In this document: positions 45,846 to 54,694 of the stretch, piece by piece
How the letters are laid out: each line of letters starts with the position of its first letter
Numbering within the stretch: position 1 is the stretch's first letter
Origin: Bradyrhizobium sp. C9
Lineage (GTDB): Bacteria > Pseudomonadota > Alphaproteobacteria > Rhizobiales > Xanthobacteraceae
DNA length: 64,000 nt
Reading direction: 5' to 3'
Assembly (NCBI RefSeq): GCF_002532045.1
Contig: NZ_NWTG01000013.1
Span: forward strand, 1 to 64,000
Translations under genes and position numbers: made by a program
The notes under the pieces: generated by a model
The model's database searches: none
What the model was told of the DNA's origin: nothing
Seen by the model: the letters and a program-made list of their open reading frames with translations, nothing else

Positions 45846-46898
45846 ATGGATCCAATGAGCGTGCAGGATTTTGCCTTGGCGGCCGAGGTCGCGGCGCGGC
45901 GCCGGTGGAGCGCCACCGCGGCGCTGCTCGCGCTCGTGGTCCTGCTGCTGGTGCTCTCGCTCGGCATCGGGCCGGTGCGGCTGTCGCCGCTCGCGGTGAT
46001 CGAGGCGCTGTTCGGCGGCGGCAGCGATGTGGCGCAGGTGATCGTGCGCGAGATCCGGCTGCCGCGCACCATTCTGGCGTTCGCGATCGGCGGTATTCTC
46101 GGGCTATCGGGCGCGGCGCTGCAGGGCCTGCTGCGCAATCCGCTGGCCTCGCCGTCGCTGTTCGGCGCGCCGCAATCGGCGGCATTCGGCGCGGTGCTGG
46201 TGATCGCGCTCGGCCTCGCCGATGTGCGTTCCTACGCGCTGCCGGTGGTGGCGATCATCGCCGCGTTCGGCTCGGTGTTCGCGCTGCTCGCAATCGCCGG
46301 CCGCAATGCCGGGCTGCTGATCCTGATCCTCGCCGGGCTCGCGATCTCGAGCTTTGCCGGGGCGGCGACGGCGCTGGTGATGAACCTCTCGGCCAATCCG
46401 TTCGTGGTGCTGGAGATCGCATTCTGGCTGCTCGGCTCGCTGGAGGACCGCAGCTTTCAGCACGTGGCGCTGGCGCTGCCTTTCATCATCGCGGGCGCTG
46501 TCATCCTGCTCAGCCAGGCGAGCGCGTTCCGCGCGCTGACGCTCGGCGAGGAGGCGGCGCAGAGCCTCGGCGTCGATGTCGGGCGGCTAAGGTTGCTCGT
46601 GATCGCGGGGGTTGCGCTCGGCGTCGGCGGTGCGGTCGCGGTGTCAGGCACGATCGGCTTCATCGGTCTCGTCGCCCCGCATCTGATGCGCCCTCTGATC
46701 GGTCACGATCCGGCGCGGCTGCTGGTACCGAGCGCGCTCACCGGTTCGGCACTGTTGCTCGCCGCAGATATCGCGGTGCGCATCATCCCCTCGACCTCGG
46801 ATATCAAGGTCGGCGTGCTGACGTCGATCATCGGCGTGCCGTTCTTCCTCTATCTGATCATGCGCGAACGCCGCGCGCTGGGCGGAGGCGTGGCATGA
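45846..46898 (+). CDS. btuC: Vitamin B12 ABC transporter permease BtuC (FecCD family)
   Basis: 350 residues, about ten membrane helices. Hallmarks are IRLPRTILAFAIGGILGLSGAALQGLLRNPLA, the FLGLVAPH-like IGFIGLVAPHLMRPLIG, and the C-terminal GVLTSIIGVPFFLYLIMRERR. The first ATG in a run of two (45846, 45855) is chosen. It overlaps btuD by 4 bp. FecCD permeases serve siderophores and haem as well; the cobalamin role is inferred from the riboswitch-controlled receptor next door. Confidence 0.9.
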   Translation: MDPMSVQDFALAAEVAARRRWSATAALLALVVLLLVLSLGIGPVRLSPLAVIEALFGGGSDVAQVIVREIRLPRTILAFAIGGILGLSGAALQGLLRNPLASPSLFGAPQSAAFGAVLVIALGLADVRSYALPVVAIIAAFGSVFALLAIAGRNAGLLILILAGLAISSFAGAATALVMNLSANPFVVLEIAFWLLGSLEDRSFQHVALALPFIIAGAVILLSQASAFRALTLGEEAAQSLGVDVGRLRLLVIAGVALGVGGAVAVSGTIGFIGLVAPHLMRPLIGHDPARLLVPSALTGSALLLAADIAVRIIPSTSDIKVGVLTSIIGVPFFLYLIMRERRALGGGVA

Positions 46899-47668
46899 CG
46901 CTGCTCTCCGCCACCGCGCTCAATGCTTCGCTCGGCAGCCGCCAGGTGCTGCACGATGTTTCGCTGTCGCTGGAAGCGCGGCACCTCGTCGCGCTGGTCG
47001 GTCCGAACGGCGCCGGCAAGACCACCTTGCTGCGCGCGTTGGCTGGCCTAATTCCATCCGACGGCGAGATCAGGATCGGTGGCGATGCGCTGGCGACGCT
47101 TGCGCTGCGCGAGCGCGCCAAGCGCTTCGCGTATCTGCCGCAGGGGCACATGGTGCATTGGCCACTGCCGGCCCGCGATATCGTCGCGCTCGGGCGCTAT
47201 CCGCATGGCGCGACCGATCCGGCGCGGCTGTCGCCGAAAGATATCGAGGCGGTGCTGCGGGCGATGCAGGCGGTCGACGTTACCGAATTCGGCGATCGCC
47301 GCGTCACCGAGCTCTCCGGCGGCGAACGGAGCCGCGTCGCGCTGGCCCGCGTGCTGGCAGTGGAGGCGCCGGTGATCCTCGCCGACGAGCCGACCGCCTC
47401 GCTCGATCCGCGCCACCAGATCGACGTGATGCAGAAGCTGCGCAACGTCGCCGACACCGGCGTGCTGGTCATCGTGGTGACCCACGATCTCGGGCTCGCG
47501 GCGCGGTTTGCCGATCATGTGCTGGTGCTGTCGGAGGGCCGGCTGGCGGCGCAAGGCGCGCCGGATGAGGCGTTGTCCGAGGCGGTCCTCGCCAGCGTAT
47601 TCCGGGTCAGCGCCTATCGCGCCGAGTTTCAGCGCGAGGCCGTGATCGTGCCGTGGGCGGACGTGTGA
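46895..47668 (+). CDS. btuD: Vitamin B12 ABC transporter ATP-binding protein BtuD
   Basis: 257 residues. Walker A GPNGAGKTT, Q-loop YLPQGHMVHWPL, signature LSGGERSR, Walker B VILADEPTASLD and H-loop VTHD are all present, as in FepC/BtuD-type ATPases. ATGA coupling to btuC with GGAGG at good distance; the stop shares one base with the btuF start (TGATG). The full domain set supports a working importer. Confidence 0.92.
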   Translation: MTLLSATALNASLGSRQVLHDVSLSLEARHLVALVGPNGAGKTTLLRALAGLIPSDGEIRIGGDALATLALRERAKRFAYLPQGHMVHWPLPARDIVALGRYPHGATDPARLSPKDIEAVLRAMQAVDVTEFGDRRVTELSGGERSRVALARVLAVEAPVILADEPTASLDPRHQIDVMQKLRNVADTGVLVIVVTHDLGLAARFADHVLVLSEGRLAAQGAPDEALSEAVLASVFRVSAYRAEFQREAVIVPWADV

Positions 47669-48693
47669 TGAGGCCGAGGCCTCTCCACGAACTCGGCTCA
47701 CCTCTCCCGCTTGCGGGGGAGGTCGCATCGCATCGCCAGATGCGATGCGGGTGGGGGCTTTCTCCAATCGAAGAGTGTTCGTGGCGGCGCTACCCCCACC
47801 CCAGCCCTCCCCTGCAAGCGGGAGAGGGGGCGCACCCTTCGCGTGGCGCCCATCTTGCTTCGCTCTGCCTTGCATTGATGTTCTCGGTTCTTGCCTGGCT
47901 CATGCCGGCGAGCGTCTCTTTTGCTGCCGGACCGCGCATCGTCTCGATGAACGTCTGCAGCGACCAACTGGTGCTGTCGCTGGCCGATCCGGACCAGATC
48001 CTCGGGCTGAGCCGCTTTTCACGCGATGCCTGGCAGTCCTGGGCCGCCGAGAAAGCGCGAAACTATCCGCGGCTGTCGGGCGGGGCCGAGGACGTGCTGT
48101 TGCTCAAGCCCGACCTTGTCGTCGTCAGCCTGTTCGACAAGCGCGCGACGCGCGATCTCTTGAAGGCCAACGGGTTGCACCTCGTCGAGTTCACCGTGCC
48201 GCGCACGCTGGATGAGGTGAGGGACCAGATCCGCGCGATGGGCGACGTGGTGCAGCATCCGGATCGGGCGCAGACCGAGGTCGCGCGCCTCGATGCGGCA
48301 ATCGCGCGGGCGCGGGCGGTGGCGAGCATTCATCACTATCGCGTGCTGCCGCTGGAGCGCCGCGGCTTTGTGTCGGGTGACGGCAGCCTGGTCAGCTCGC
48401 TGCTGGCGGCAACCGGCCTCACCAATGCGGCGGGCGAGCTCGGCTTCGGCGCGGGCGGATTTGCCTCGCTGGAGGCGATCGTGAAATTGCGGCCGGATTT
48501 CATCCTGGTGTCGGAGGCCGGTGATCGCGCCGAGGATGAGGGCCGCGCCTTCCTGCTGCATCCGGCGCTGGAGCGCTTCTATCCGGAGAGCAAGCGAATC
48601 GTGCTGCCCGAGCGGCTCACGGTGTGCGGCGGCGTGATGCTGGCCGATGCGCTGGACCGGTTGACGGAAGAGTTACAGCGCTTGACGCGGTGA
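47668..48693 (+). CDS. btuF: Cobalamin-binding periplasmic protein BtuF with a repeat inserted in its leader
   Basis: 341 residues if started at the ATG coupled to btuD (TGATG). A Sec hydrophobic core (LASLCLALMFSVLAWLMPAS) ends around VSFAAGPR. The mature domain (PBP_2/TroA-like) has IVSMNVCSDQLVLSLADPDQI, SRFSRDAWQSW and LLLKPDLVVVSLF. About 45 residues between the start and the hydrophobic core are encoded by a family D repeat (47698-47831), making an abnormally long n-region. The functional start may instead lie downstream of the repeat, for example at the ATG at 47878, but that would remove part of the hydrophobic core. Binds B12 for BtuCD. Confidence 0.82.
   Translation: MRPRPLHELGSPLPLAGEVASHRQMRCGWGLSPIEECSWRRYPHPSPPLQAGEGAHPSRGAHLASLCLALMFSVLAWLMPASVSFAAGPRIVSMNVCSDQLVLSLADPDQILGLSRFSRDAWQSWAAEKARNYPRLSGGAEDVLLLKPDLVVVSLFDKRATRDLLKANGLHLVEFTVPRTLDEVRDQIRAMGDVVQHPDRAQTEVARLDAAIARARAVASIHHYRVLPLERRGFVSGDGSLVSSLLAATGLTNAAGELGFGAGGFASLEAIVKLRPDFILVSEAGDRAEDEGRAFLLHPALERFYPESKRIVLPERLTVCGGVMLADALDRLTEELQRLTR
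47698..47831. repeat. Family D palindromic repeat inside the btuF leader (D2)
   Basis: CACCTCTCCCGCTTGCGGGG on the left and CCCCTGCAAGCGGGAGAGGG on the right are arms; inner GGGTGGGGGC pairs with CCCCCACCCC. It resembles the 34.1 kb repeat. It is in frame, so the btuF reading frame remains open. Confidence 0.8.
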
Positions 48694-48700
48694 CCATCGC

Positions 48701-48788
48701 GTAGCCTGGATGAAGCGAAGCGCAATCCGGGAAGGTTGTTCCGCGGAAAGATAGGCCCCGGATTTCGCTGCGCTCCATCCGGGCTACA
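48701..48788. repeat. Family E palindromic repeat (E1)
   Basis: GTAGCCTGGATGAAGCGAAG, then TCCGGG, is answered by CCCCGGATTTCGCTGCGCTC, then CATCCGGGCTAC. The element sits between the convergent btuF and dioxygenase-rhodanese stops (8 and 4 bp away), so it probably works as the shared terminator. Copy E2 is at 62.05 kb. Confidence 0.8.
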
Positions 48789-48791
48789 AGA

Positions 48792-49832
48792 TTACCCCGT
48801 CACCACCGGGCCGCCGGCCTTCTTCCACGCATCCATGCCGCCTTCGATATGGGCAGTGTTTACCAGCCCGGCCTTCTTCGCGGCCGCCACGGCCATCGCC
48901 GAACGCTCGCCGAAGGCGCAGAAGAACACGATGCGGCGGCCGGTCGCGGCCGCGACTTCGCGCAGCATGCCGCCGGGCTGCAAGGTGGCGCAAATTCCGG
49001 GATAGGGCGCGTGCAGGGCGCCGGGCAGCATGCCGTGCTTGGCCCGCTCGCCGCTTTCGCGCAAATCGACCAGCAGGATATCGGGCCGGCCGAGGCCCGC
49101 GATGGCATCGCGCGCGTTGAGGGAGAGGCCTTCCCTGGCCAACTCGTCCTGGTGCAGGCCGACATGCATGTTGGCGGGCACCGCGACGTCCATCATCTTT
49201 GGATTCGGGAGATGAAGGTTGTTCATCAGCTCGACATAGTCGTCGATCGATTTCACCTGCAGCCGCGGATTGTAGCGCTTCTCCTCGCCGATGGTGGAGA
49301 CGGTGTCGCCCTTGTAGTCATGCGCGGGGAATACCAGGGTTTCCTCCGGCAGCCTGAGCAGGCGGTTGAAGATCGAATCATACTGTGCCCGCGCGCTGCC
49401 GTTCTGGAAATCGGTGCGGCCGGTGCCGCGGATCAACAGCGTGTCGCCGGTAAAGACCCGGTCGCCCATCAGATAGCTATAGGAATCGTCGGTGTGGCCG
49501 GGCGTGTACAAGGCTTCGAGGCAGAGGCCCTCGATCGTCACCTTGTCGCCGTCGGAGACGCGCATCGAGACCACGTCGGCCTTGCTTTGCTCGCCCATGA
49601 TGGTGATGCACTGGGTGCGGTCGCGCAGCTCGCCGAGGCCGGTGATATGATCGGCATGCAGATGCGTGTCGACCGCCTTGACCAGCCGGAGGTCGAGTTC
49701 CTGCAGCAGCTTGCAGTAGCGGTCGGCCTTCTCCAGCACGGGATCGAGGATCAGGGCCTCGCCGCCGGCGCGGCTCGCGAGCAGATAGCTGTAGGTGCCG
49801 GACACGCTGTCGAACAGCTGGCGAAAAATCAT
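48792..49832 (-). CDS. Persulfide dioxygenase-rhodanese fusion protein
   Basis: 346 residues. The N-terminal metallo-beta-lactamase domain (about 1-230) has the THLHADH zinc/iron motif, TPGHTDDSYSY and FPAHDYKGD, the ETHE1-like persulfide dioxygenase layout. The C-terminal rhodanese domain (about 245-345) has the active-site Cys in FFCAFGERSAMA. Fusions like this oxidise glutathione persulfide to sulfite and shuttle sulfane sulfur. It is 146 bp downstream of the sox cluster on the same strand, which supports a role in sulfur oxidation. Confidence 0.88.
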   Translation of the reverse strand: MIFRQLFDSVSGTYSYLLASRAGGEALILDPVLEKADRYCKLLQELDLRLVKAVDTHLHADHITGLGELRDRTQCITIMGEQSKADVVSMRVSDGDKVTIEGLCLEALYTPGHTDDSYSYLMGDRVFTGDTLLIRGTGRTDFQNGSARAQYDSIFNRLLRLPEETLVFPAHDYKGDTVSTIGEEKRYNPRLQVKSIDDYVELMNNLHLPNPKMMDVAVPANMHVGLHQDELAREGLSLNARDAIAGLGRPDILLVDLRESGERAKHGMLPGALHAPYPGICATLQPGGMLREVAAATGRRIVFFCAFGERSAMAVAAAKKAGLVNTAHIEGGMDAWKKAGGPVVTG

Positions 49833-49978
49833 GACGGCTTACCTGTTCTCCGGGGCGAGTCGTGAGGAGGATATTATTCCATAGATAGGGGCAATTCAAA
49901 GCAAATCCATCCCCGGTGACAAGCTGTCCCGTCACCCCCGCGCAAAGGCGAAGCCTTCGCGCCGCAGTTTTGGAGCCT

Positions 49979-50422
49979 CTACGGCCTCACGTAACTCCAG
50001 CCCTGCTCCTGCAGCTCCATCAGATGGACCACGCCGGACGGTACGATGGTGGCGTCGGGGACGACGGCGATCGCGTGACCTTCGGCCTTCTCCATGCCCT
50101 GCCTGGTGTTGTTGCAGGCGGAGAACTGGATCTTGCCGGGGAAGACGAGATCCTTGAGCCGCCTGATGCGGTCCTGCACCGGCGAGGTGTCGCTACGCAG
50201 CATGTGCAGGCCGGGGCCGTAGGTGACGATGTCGATGTCCACGTCCTCGTTCCTGGCGCGGTAATATTCGATCACGTTGGTCGCGTTGTTGAGCGCGAGA
50301 TTCATGATCTGTGGGTCGTTCTGGTCGACCTGGATCGCGATATGGTGCGGCTTGTCGGCGGCGAGTGCGCCGGTTGCGAAGCCGAGCGAAAGCACGGTGG
50401 CGGCGGCGAGACGGCGAAGCAT
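49979..50422 (-). CDS. Exported DsrE-family protein, copy 2
   Basis: 147 residues with a Sec signal (MLRRLAAATVLSLGFATGA, then LAAD). The mature DsrE/F-like domain starts HHIAIQVDQNDPQIMNLALNN and contains IVTYGPGLHMLRSD. A Cys in IQFSACNNTRQGM matches the conserved DsrE sulfur-carrier position. AGGAG precedes the ATG; 9 bp gap to the previous gene. It is probably a periplasmic sulfane-sulfur carrier linked to the sox system (inference). Confidence 0.82.
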   Translation of the reverse strand: MLRRLAAATVLSLGFATGALAADKPHHIAIQVDQNDPQIMNLALNNATNVIEYYRARNEDVDIDIVTYGPGLHMLRSDTSPVQDRIRRLKDLVFPGKIQFSACNNTRQGMEKAEGHAIAVVPDATIVPSGVVHLMELQEQGWSYVRP

Positions 50423-50431
50423 GGAGGACTC

Positions 50432-50887
50432 CTAGGGACGGACCAGCGTGTAGCCGTTCTCGGTGAGAAGCAGAATCTGCGCGACGCCGACCTGTACGGG
50501 AGTGGCGGCGGCGATGTAGTCCGGTCGCTTGCCGGTGTCGCGCTCGATGGTGTCGACGGTGTTGAGGCAGATGTCGACCCGCGCGCCCTGCGCGACCAGG
50601 CTCTCGACCAGCTTGCGGCTGGCATTGTCGGGCCTGAGCAGGTCGATGCCCGGGCCGAAGGCGACGATCTCGACCGCCACCTTGTCGGGGTCGTAGTGCT
50701 TCATCAGATTGCTGGCGACGCTGAGGACGAGGCCCTGCTTCTTCGGATCGTTATCGGAGAGCTGCAGCACGACCTTGTGCTCGGCGAACGGCTTGTCCTG
50801 CAACGGCGCGAGCTGGGCGCGGGCCGGCGGCGTCGCCAGCGCGACCGCCGCAAGGCCGAGCGCGGCGATGAACGCGCGCCGCCTCAT
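50432..50887 (-). CDS. Exported DsrE-family protein, copy 1
   Basis: 151 residues with a signal peptide (MRRRAFIAALGLAAVALA, ending in PARAQ). The mature domain has HKVVLQLSDNDPKKQGLVLSV, VEIVAFGPGIDLLRPD, and a Cys in ARVDICLNTVDTIERDTGK. It overlaps the soxB stop by 4 bp (ATGA), so it belongs to the sox transcript. The pair with copy 2 looks like a duplication. A role as partner of SoxYZ or of the downstream dioxygenase is plausible. Confidence 0.82.
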   Translation of the reverse strand: MRRRAFIAALGLAAVALATPPARAQLAPLQDKPFAEHKVVLQLSDNDPKKQGLVLSVASNLMKHYDPDKVAVEIVAFGPGIDLLRPDNASRKLVESLVAQGARVDICLNTVDTIERDTGKRPDYIAAATPVQVGVAQILLLTENGYTLVRP

Positions 50888-52632
50888 CCGTGCCTCGCGA
50901 TGCCCGGATTGTCCTCGACGCCTTTCAGCGTCACGGCGGGTTCGTCGCGGTTCGGCGGCCGGCCGGAGCGCAGATGTTTGGCCACGACATCCCAGATCGG
51001 CGCGCCGTTCTGCTGGTTGACGGAGGCCCAGCCTGCGACCTTGTAATGCTTGCCGGCTTCGAGATGCTTGCCATTGCCGAGCTTCAGCTCGGAAATGCGC
51101 TTGCCGACGGATTCGCCCGGCGTGCAGGTGTAGGCGAGGCCGCCGACGCGGACCATGTCGCCGCCCTGCTGATAATAGGGATCGACGTTGAACAAATTGT
51201 CGCAGACGTCTTCCAGCACATCCTTGATCTGGCTGCCGGTCATCGTGGCGACGTAGGTCTCGGGATAGGTGATCGCGGTTTCCGACAGTACGTCTTCCAT
51301 GGTCAGCGGCTGGCCGGCGAGCGTGGTGAGGCCCCAGCGGAATCCGGGCGACAGCGCGATCTCGGCGTTGAGCTCGTTCAGCAGCGCATCGCAGATCAGC
51401 TGGTCGACGGTGCCGGAGAAATTGCCGCGGCGGTAGAGCAGGCGGTCGGCCGTGCCGAGCTTGTTGCTCCACTCGTCGACATGCGGATCGCGCATCTTGT
51501 CGATCAGCGTCTGCATCGCGGGATCGGGCTTCAAGAGTTCGGCGAACACCGGCAGCAGGCGGTAGCGGACATTGGCGACCTTGCCCTTGGTGAGGTCGAG
51601 ATCGAGCACGCCGATGAACTTGCCGTTGGAGCCGGCATTGGTCACCAGCGTGACGCCGCCGGGATTGGTCACCGTGATCGGGATCGGAATCGCGTCATGG
51701 GTATGGCCGCCGAGGATGACGTCGATGCCGGTGACGCGGCTGGCGAGCTTGAGGTCGACGTCCATGCCGTTATGCGACAGCAGGATCACCGCCTCGACCT
51801 TGTCGTTGTTGCGATGGCCGTCGACGAGCTTTTGCAGCTCCTCGTCGCGGATGCCGAACTTCCAGTCCGGCGTGAAGCGCTTGGGATGCGCGATCGGCAC
51901 ATAGGGGAAGGCCTGGCCGATGATCGCAACGCGATGGCCGCCGATTTCCTTGATGACAGACGGCTTGAACACCCGCCCCGAAGCCGGATCGAACGCCTTG
52001 GCGTCGTTGAACGCGGCCTCCTCGGTCAGGAATACGTTCTGCGCCAAAAACTCGCCCTTGAAGCGGGAGAGATTGTCACGCAGCACCTGTTCGCCATAGG
52101 TGAATTCCCAATGCCCGGTCATCGCCTCGATGCCGAGCAGATTGGCGGCCTCCACCATGTCGGCGCCGTTCATGGCGTTGGCGAGCCCGGTGCCCTGCCA
52201 GAGGTCGCCGCCGTCGAGCAGGATCGAACGCTTCTCGCCGACATCGGCGCGCAGCTTGTCGACCAGCGTCTTCAGATGGGCAAAGCCGCCGAGCCGGCCG
52301 AAGCGGACGGCGGCCTTCTCGAACTCGACGCAGGTAAAGGCATAGGCGTCGGCGCTGTCGGGCCGGATGCCGAAGCGGTCGAGGAACGCCTTGCCGACCA
52401 GATGCGGTGGCTGGCCGGCCATCGTGCCGACGCCGATATTGACGCCGGGCTCGCGGAAGAACACCGGCTTCAGCTGCGCATGGGTGTCGGTCATGTGCAG
52501 GATGCGGGCGTTGCCGAAGCGTTCGAGGTCGTAGACGCTGGCGGTATCGGCGCTGCGCGCGAGGCGGGGCAGGCCGGCCACGAGCGTTGCGGCGGCCGAA
52601 GCTGTCAGGAAATCCCGGCGGCGGACAATCAT
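50884..52632 (-). CDS. soxB: Thiosulfohydrolase SoxB
   Basis: 582 residues from the ATG at 52632 (GGAGAG upstream). A Tat-type leader (IVRRRDFLTASAAATL) is followed by the metallophosphatase-like domain: ILHMTDTHAQLKPVFFREP, LLDGGDLWQGTG, and GGHTHDAIPIPI with metal-binding residues. The nucleotidase C-terminal domain begins near 400. SoxB hydrolyses the sulfonate group from SoxY-bound S-thiosulfonate as sulfate in the periplasm. It is coupled to the DsrE-like gene and follows soxK by 36 bp. Confidence 0.95.
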   Translation of the reverse strand: MIVRRRDFLTASAAATLVAGLPRLARSADTASVYDLERFGNARILHMTDTHAQLKPVFFREPGVNIGVGTMAGQPPHLVGKAFLDRFGIRPDSADAYAFTCVEFEKAAVRFGRLGGFAHLKTLVDKLRADVGEKRSILLDGGDLWQGTGLANAMNGADMVEAANLLGIEAMTGHWEFTYGEQVLRDNLSRFKGEFLAQNVFLTEEAAFNDAKAFDPASGRVFKPSVIKEIGGHRVAIIGQAFPYVPIAHPKRFTPDWKFGIRDEELQKLVDGHRNNDKVEAVILLSHNGMDVDLKLASRVTGIDVILGGHTHDAIPIPITVTNPGGVTLVTNAGSNGKFIGVLDLDLTKGKVANVRYRLLPVFAELLKPDPAMQTLIDKMRDPHVDEWSNKLGTADRLLYRRGNFSGTVDQLICDALLNELNAEIALSPGFRWGLTTLAGQPLTMEDVLSETAITYPETYVATMTGSQIKDVLEDVCDNLFNVDPYYQQGGDMVRVGGLAYTCTPGESVGKRISELKLGNGKHLEAGKHYKVAGWASVNQQNGAPIWDVVAKHLRSGRPPNRDEPAVTLKGVEDNPGIARHG

Positions 52633-52668
52633 CACTCTCTCCGCGCGGCCCCCGTGGCCTGCGCGCCA

Positions 52669-52983
52669 TTAGCGAACTTCCATGTCCTTCCAGCGTTCCT
52701 TTTCGCTGGTGGCCTGGAAGATCGATGCCTTTGCCAGCGCCTCGGCCTCCTTGGCCTGGGCGACTGCGGTGTCGAAATCACCAGCCTCACCGGCCTTTTT
52801 TGCGGCGGCGAGCGTCGAGGCTGTGGTGGTCCACTGGTTGCGCAGCAGGCCCGCTTCCTTGTTGGCGGTCTCAGCCGCGGCATAGGCCGCCTTGTAGTCG
52901 GCTTCGGAGGCGGCGAGGGCTGCGGTCGCTGTTGCGATCAACAGGGCTGATGCCGCGAAGATGGCTCGCATCGCCGCGCTCAT
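52669..52983 (-). CDS. soxK: SoxXA-binding protein SoxK
   Basis: 104 residues. A signal peptide (AMRAIFAASALLIATATAAL) is followed by a helical, Ala/Lys-rich region (YKAAYAAAETANKEAGLLRN, then WTTTASTL), ending TSEKERWKDMEVR. This matches the SoxK/SAXB family that joins SoxX and SoxA in a ternary cytochrome complex. It overlaps soxA by 4 bp (ATGA). Its presence suggests SoxXAK rather than SoxXA. Confidence 0.82.
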   Translation of the reverse strand: MSAAMRAIFAASALLIATATAALAASEADYKAAYAAAETANKEAGLLRNQWTTTASTLAAAKKAGEAGDFDTAVAQAKEAEALAKASIFQATSEKERWKDMEVR

Positions 52984-53837
52984 GGCCTTGCTCCCGGCCC
53001 CGAGATCGGCAGGCCATTGCTGACATAGGAGAGGTAGTATTCGAGGTTGCGGTACTCGTCGTCCTGCGGATTGAGTGGTACGCCGCGAATCTGGCTGTTG
53101 CAGGTGGTGAAGCGGCGGCTGGTGGTGCCCATGCCCGACCATTCCGAGCGGTAGATCGGCATCGCGTTCAGGATGCCGAGCGCCGGCGCCAGCACCTCGG
53201 CGCGGATCCGCTGGCCCGGGCTCTGGATGTGGCAGGTGGCGCAGGAGAAATTGAGCTGGCCGCGACGGGTGTAGAAATACTCCTTGCCCTTCTGATAGGC
53301 CTCAAGCGCGCGCGGATCGTTCGGGATCTTGATGTCCATCGGCTTGCCGCGCGAGGTGAAGGCCATGTAGGCGGTGAGCGCCGCCATGTCGTCCTTCACA
53401 TAGGAGAACGGCGCCTCGCCATTGGCCTCGCGGCAACGGTTGAGCGCGAGCTCCAGCGTGACGACCTTGCCTTCCTTCTCGTCGAAATAGGGATAGTTCT
53501 GGCGGATGCCGATGCCCTGGTTCGGGAAGCAATCGGCGTAGGTCTTGCCGTTCTTGAACGGCGTTGCGAACATTTCCTTGCCGGCTTCGAGCGAGAACTC
53601 GTAGGGCGGAAACTGCTCCTTCTCTTCCCACTGCTTGTGCAGGTCCTCATTCATCGAATAGGGACCGTTGACGAAATCCTCGAGCTTCAGCTTGGGGAAT
53701 TTGCTGGTGAAGAATTTCTGGAACGCCGCCTTGTCGGCCGCGGGATCGATGCTCTCGGCCGCGCGCGCCGGCACGTACGCCAGCATGCCGAGCGCAAACG
53801 CCGCAAACGCTGCCCGGATTGCGAGGCGCCGTGTCAT
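52980..53837 (-). CDS. soxA: Cytochrome c SoxA
   Basis: 285 residues with a signal peptide (LAIRAAFAAFALGMLAYVPA). The haem site CATCH is present near residue 200, and the axial persulfide-Cys region is FTTCNSQIRG. The first haem-binding site of diheme SoxA is reduced to YADCFPNQG, so this is the monohaem type. SoxA with SoxX couples thiosulfate to the SoxY Cys. It overlaps soxZ and soxK by 4 bp each. Confidence 0.93.
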   Translation of the reverse strand: MTRRLAIRAAFAAFALGMLAYVPARAAESIDPAADKAAFQKFFTSKFPKLKLEDFVNGPYSMNEDLHKQWEEKEQFPPYEFSLEAGKEMFATPFKNGKTYADCFPNQGIGIRQNYPYFDEKEGKVVTLELALNRCREANGEAPFSYVKDDMAALTAYMAFTSRGKPMDIKIPNDPRALEAYQKGKEYFYTRRGQLNFSCATCHIQSPGQRIRAEVLAPALGILNAMPIYRSEWSGMGTTSRRFTTCNSQIRGVPLNPQDDEYRNLEYYLSYVSNGLPISGPGARP

Positions 53838-54145
53838 TGAATCTTCGCCGTGGTGGCGTCGGTCGCGCCCTTGTTGTCGGTCCAGCTGACCTTCAGGTCG
53901 TCGCCCTTCTTGCCGCCCTTGAAGGCGAACTTGACGTAGGGGTCCTTGGAGACGCCGCCGCCCCAGTCGGCGACGAACACCGGCTTGCCGTCATACTCGA
54001 AGGTCAGCACCTGGATGAAATGCGGCGGGATGATCTCGCCCTTGGCGTCCTTGACGAAGCCGGAATCCATCGGATGCTGGATCAGCGCCTGCACCTCGGT
54101 GATATCGCCGTTTGACGTGGCGCGCACGCGAATGCTCGATGCCAT
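53834..54145 (-). CDS. soxZ: Sulfur-carrier partner SoxZ
   Basis: 103 residues, no signal (exported with SoxY). The Ig-like fold is seen in VRATSNGDITEVQALIQHPM, PPHFIQVLTFEYDGKPVF, and DWGGGVSKDPYVKFAFKG. Length matches SoxZ. It lies 22 bp after soxY and overlaps soxA by 4 bp. It forms the SoxYZ heterodimer. Confidence 0.95.
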   Translation of the reverse strand: MASSIRVRATSNGDITEVQALIQHPMDSGFVKDAKGEIIPPHFIQVLTFEYDGKPVFVADWGGGVSKDPYVKFAFKGGKKGDDLKVSWTDNKGATDATTAKIQ

Positions 54146-54167
54146 CTTGATTATCCCTCAATTGAAC

Positions 54168-54662
54168 TCAGCCGCCGCAGCCGCCGACGGTGACCTTGAT
54201 TTCTTTCTGGGCGCTGTAGAGCTTGCCGCCGGCCTCGACGATCACGGTGACGTTGCTGGTCTTGGCCATCTTGATGCGGTTGGCGACGCTCGGCAGCGTG
54301 CCGGCCGGAATCCTGTACGAGGCGATCAGCGAGATCGGGTTCTCGCTGACCAGGAACGAGATCGAGGTGACGTCGGCCAGCGTCGTGGTGGCGGAGATCG
54401 GCACCACAGCGCCGTTCTCGGCGATCTCGGGTGCGTCCATCTTGATCTTGTCGGAGGGCTCGGCGGTCTTGCCGTAGAGCGCCTTGATCGCGTCGGCCTC
54501 GTTCTTCTGCTTGAAGGCCTCTTCCGGATATTTGTCGTTGGCGGCGGCGAGCGCCTGCGGCACGTCGAACGGAATGACGCCGAGGCCGATCAGCGCGGCG
54601 ACGCCCGCGCCCTTCAGCACCAGGCGGCGGGTCCTCGAGAATTTGCTGGTCGTGATGCTCAT
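54168..54662 (-). CDS. soxY: Sulfur-carrier SoxY
   Basis: 164 residues. It has a Tat leader (FSRTRRLVLKGAGVAALIGL) and the diagnostic C-terminal GGCGG swinging-arm Cys to which thiosulfate is attached. GAGGAG precedes the ATG at 54662. It follows soxX by 32 bp and precedes soxZ. It is the substrate carrier for the whole pathway. Confidence 0.95.
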   Translation of the reverse strand: MSITTSKFSRTRRLVLKGAGVAALIGLGVIPFDVPQALAAANDKYPEEAFKQKNEADAIKALYGKTAEPSDKIKMDAPEIAENGAVVPISATTTLADVTSISFLVSENPISLIASYRIPAGTLPSVANRIKMAKTSNVTVIVEAGGKLYSAQKEIKVTVGGCGG

Positions 54663-54694
54663 CGAAAATATCTCCTCAAGCTGATGTCGCCGCG

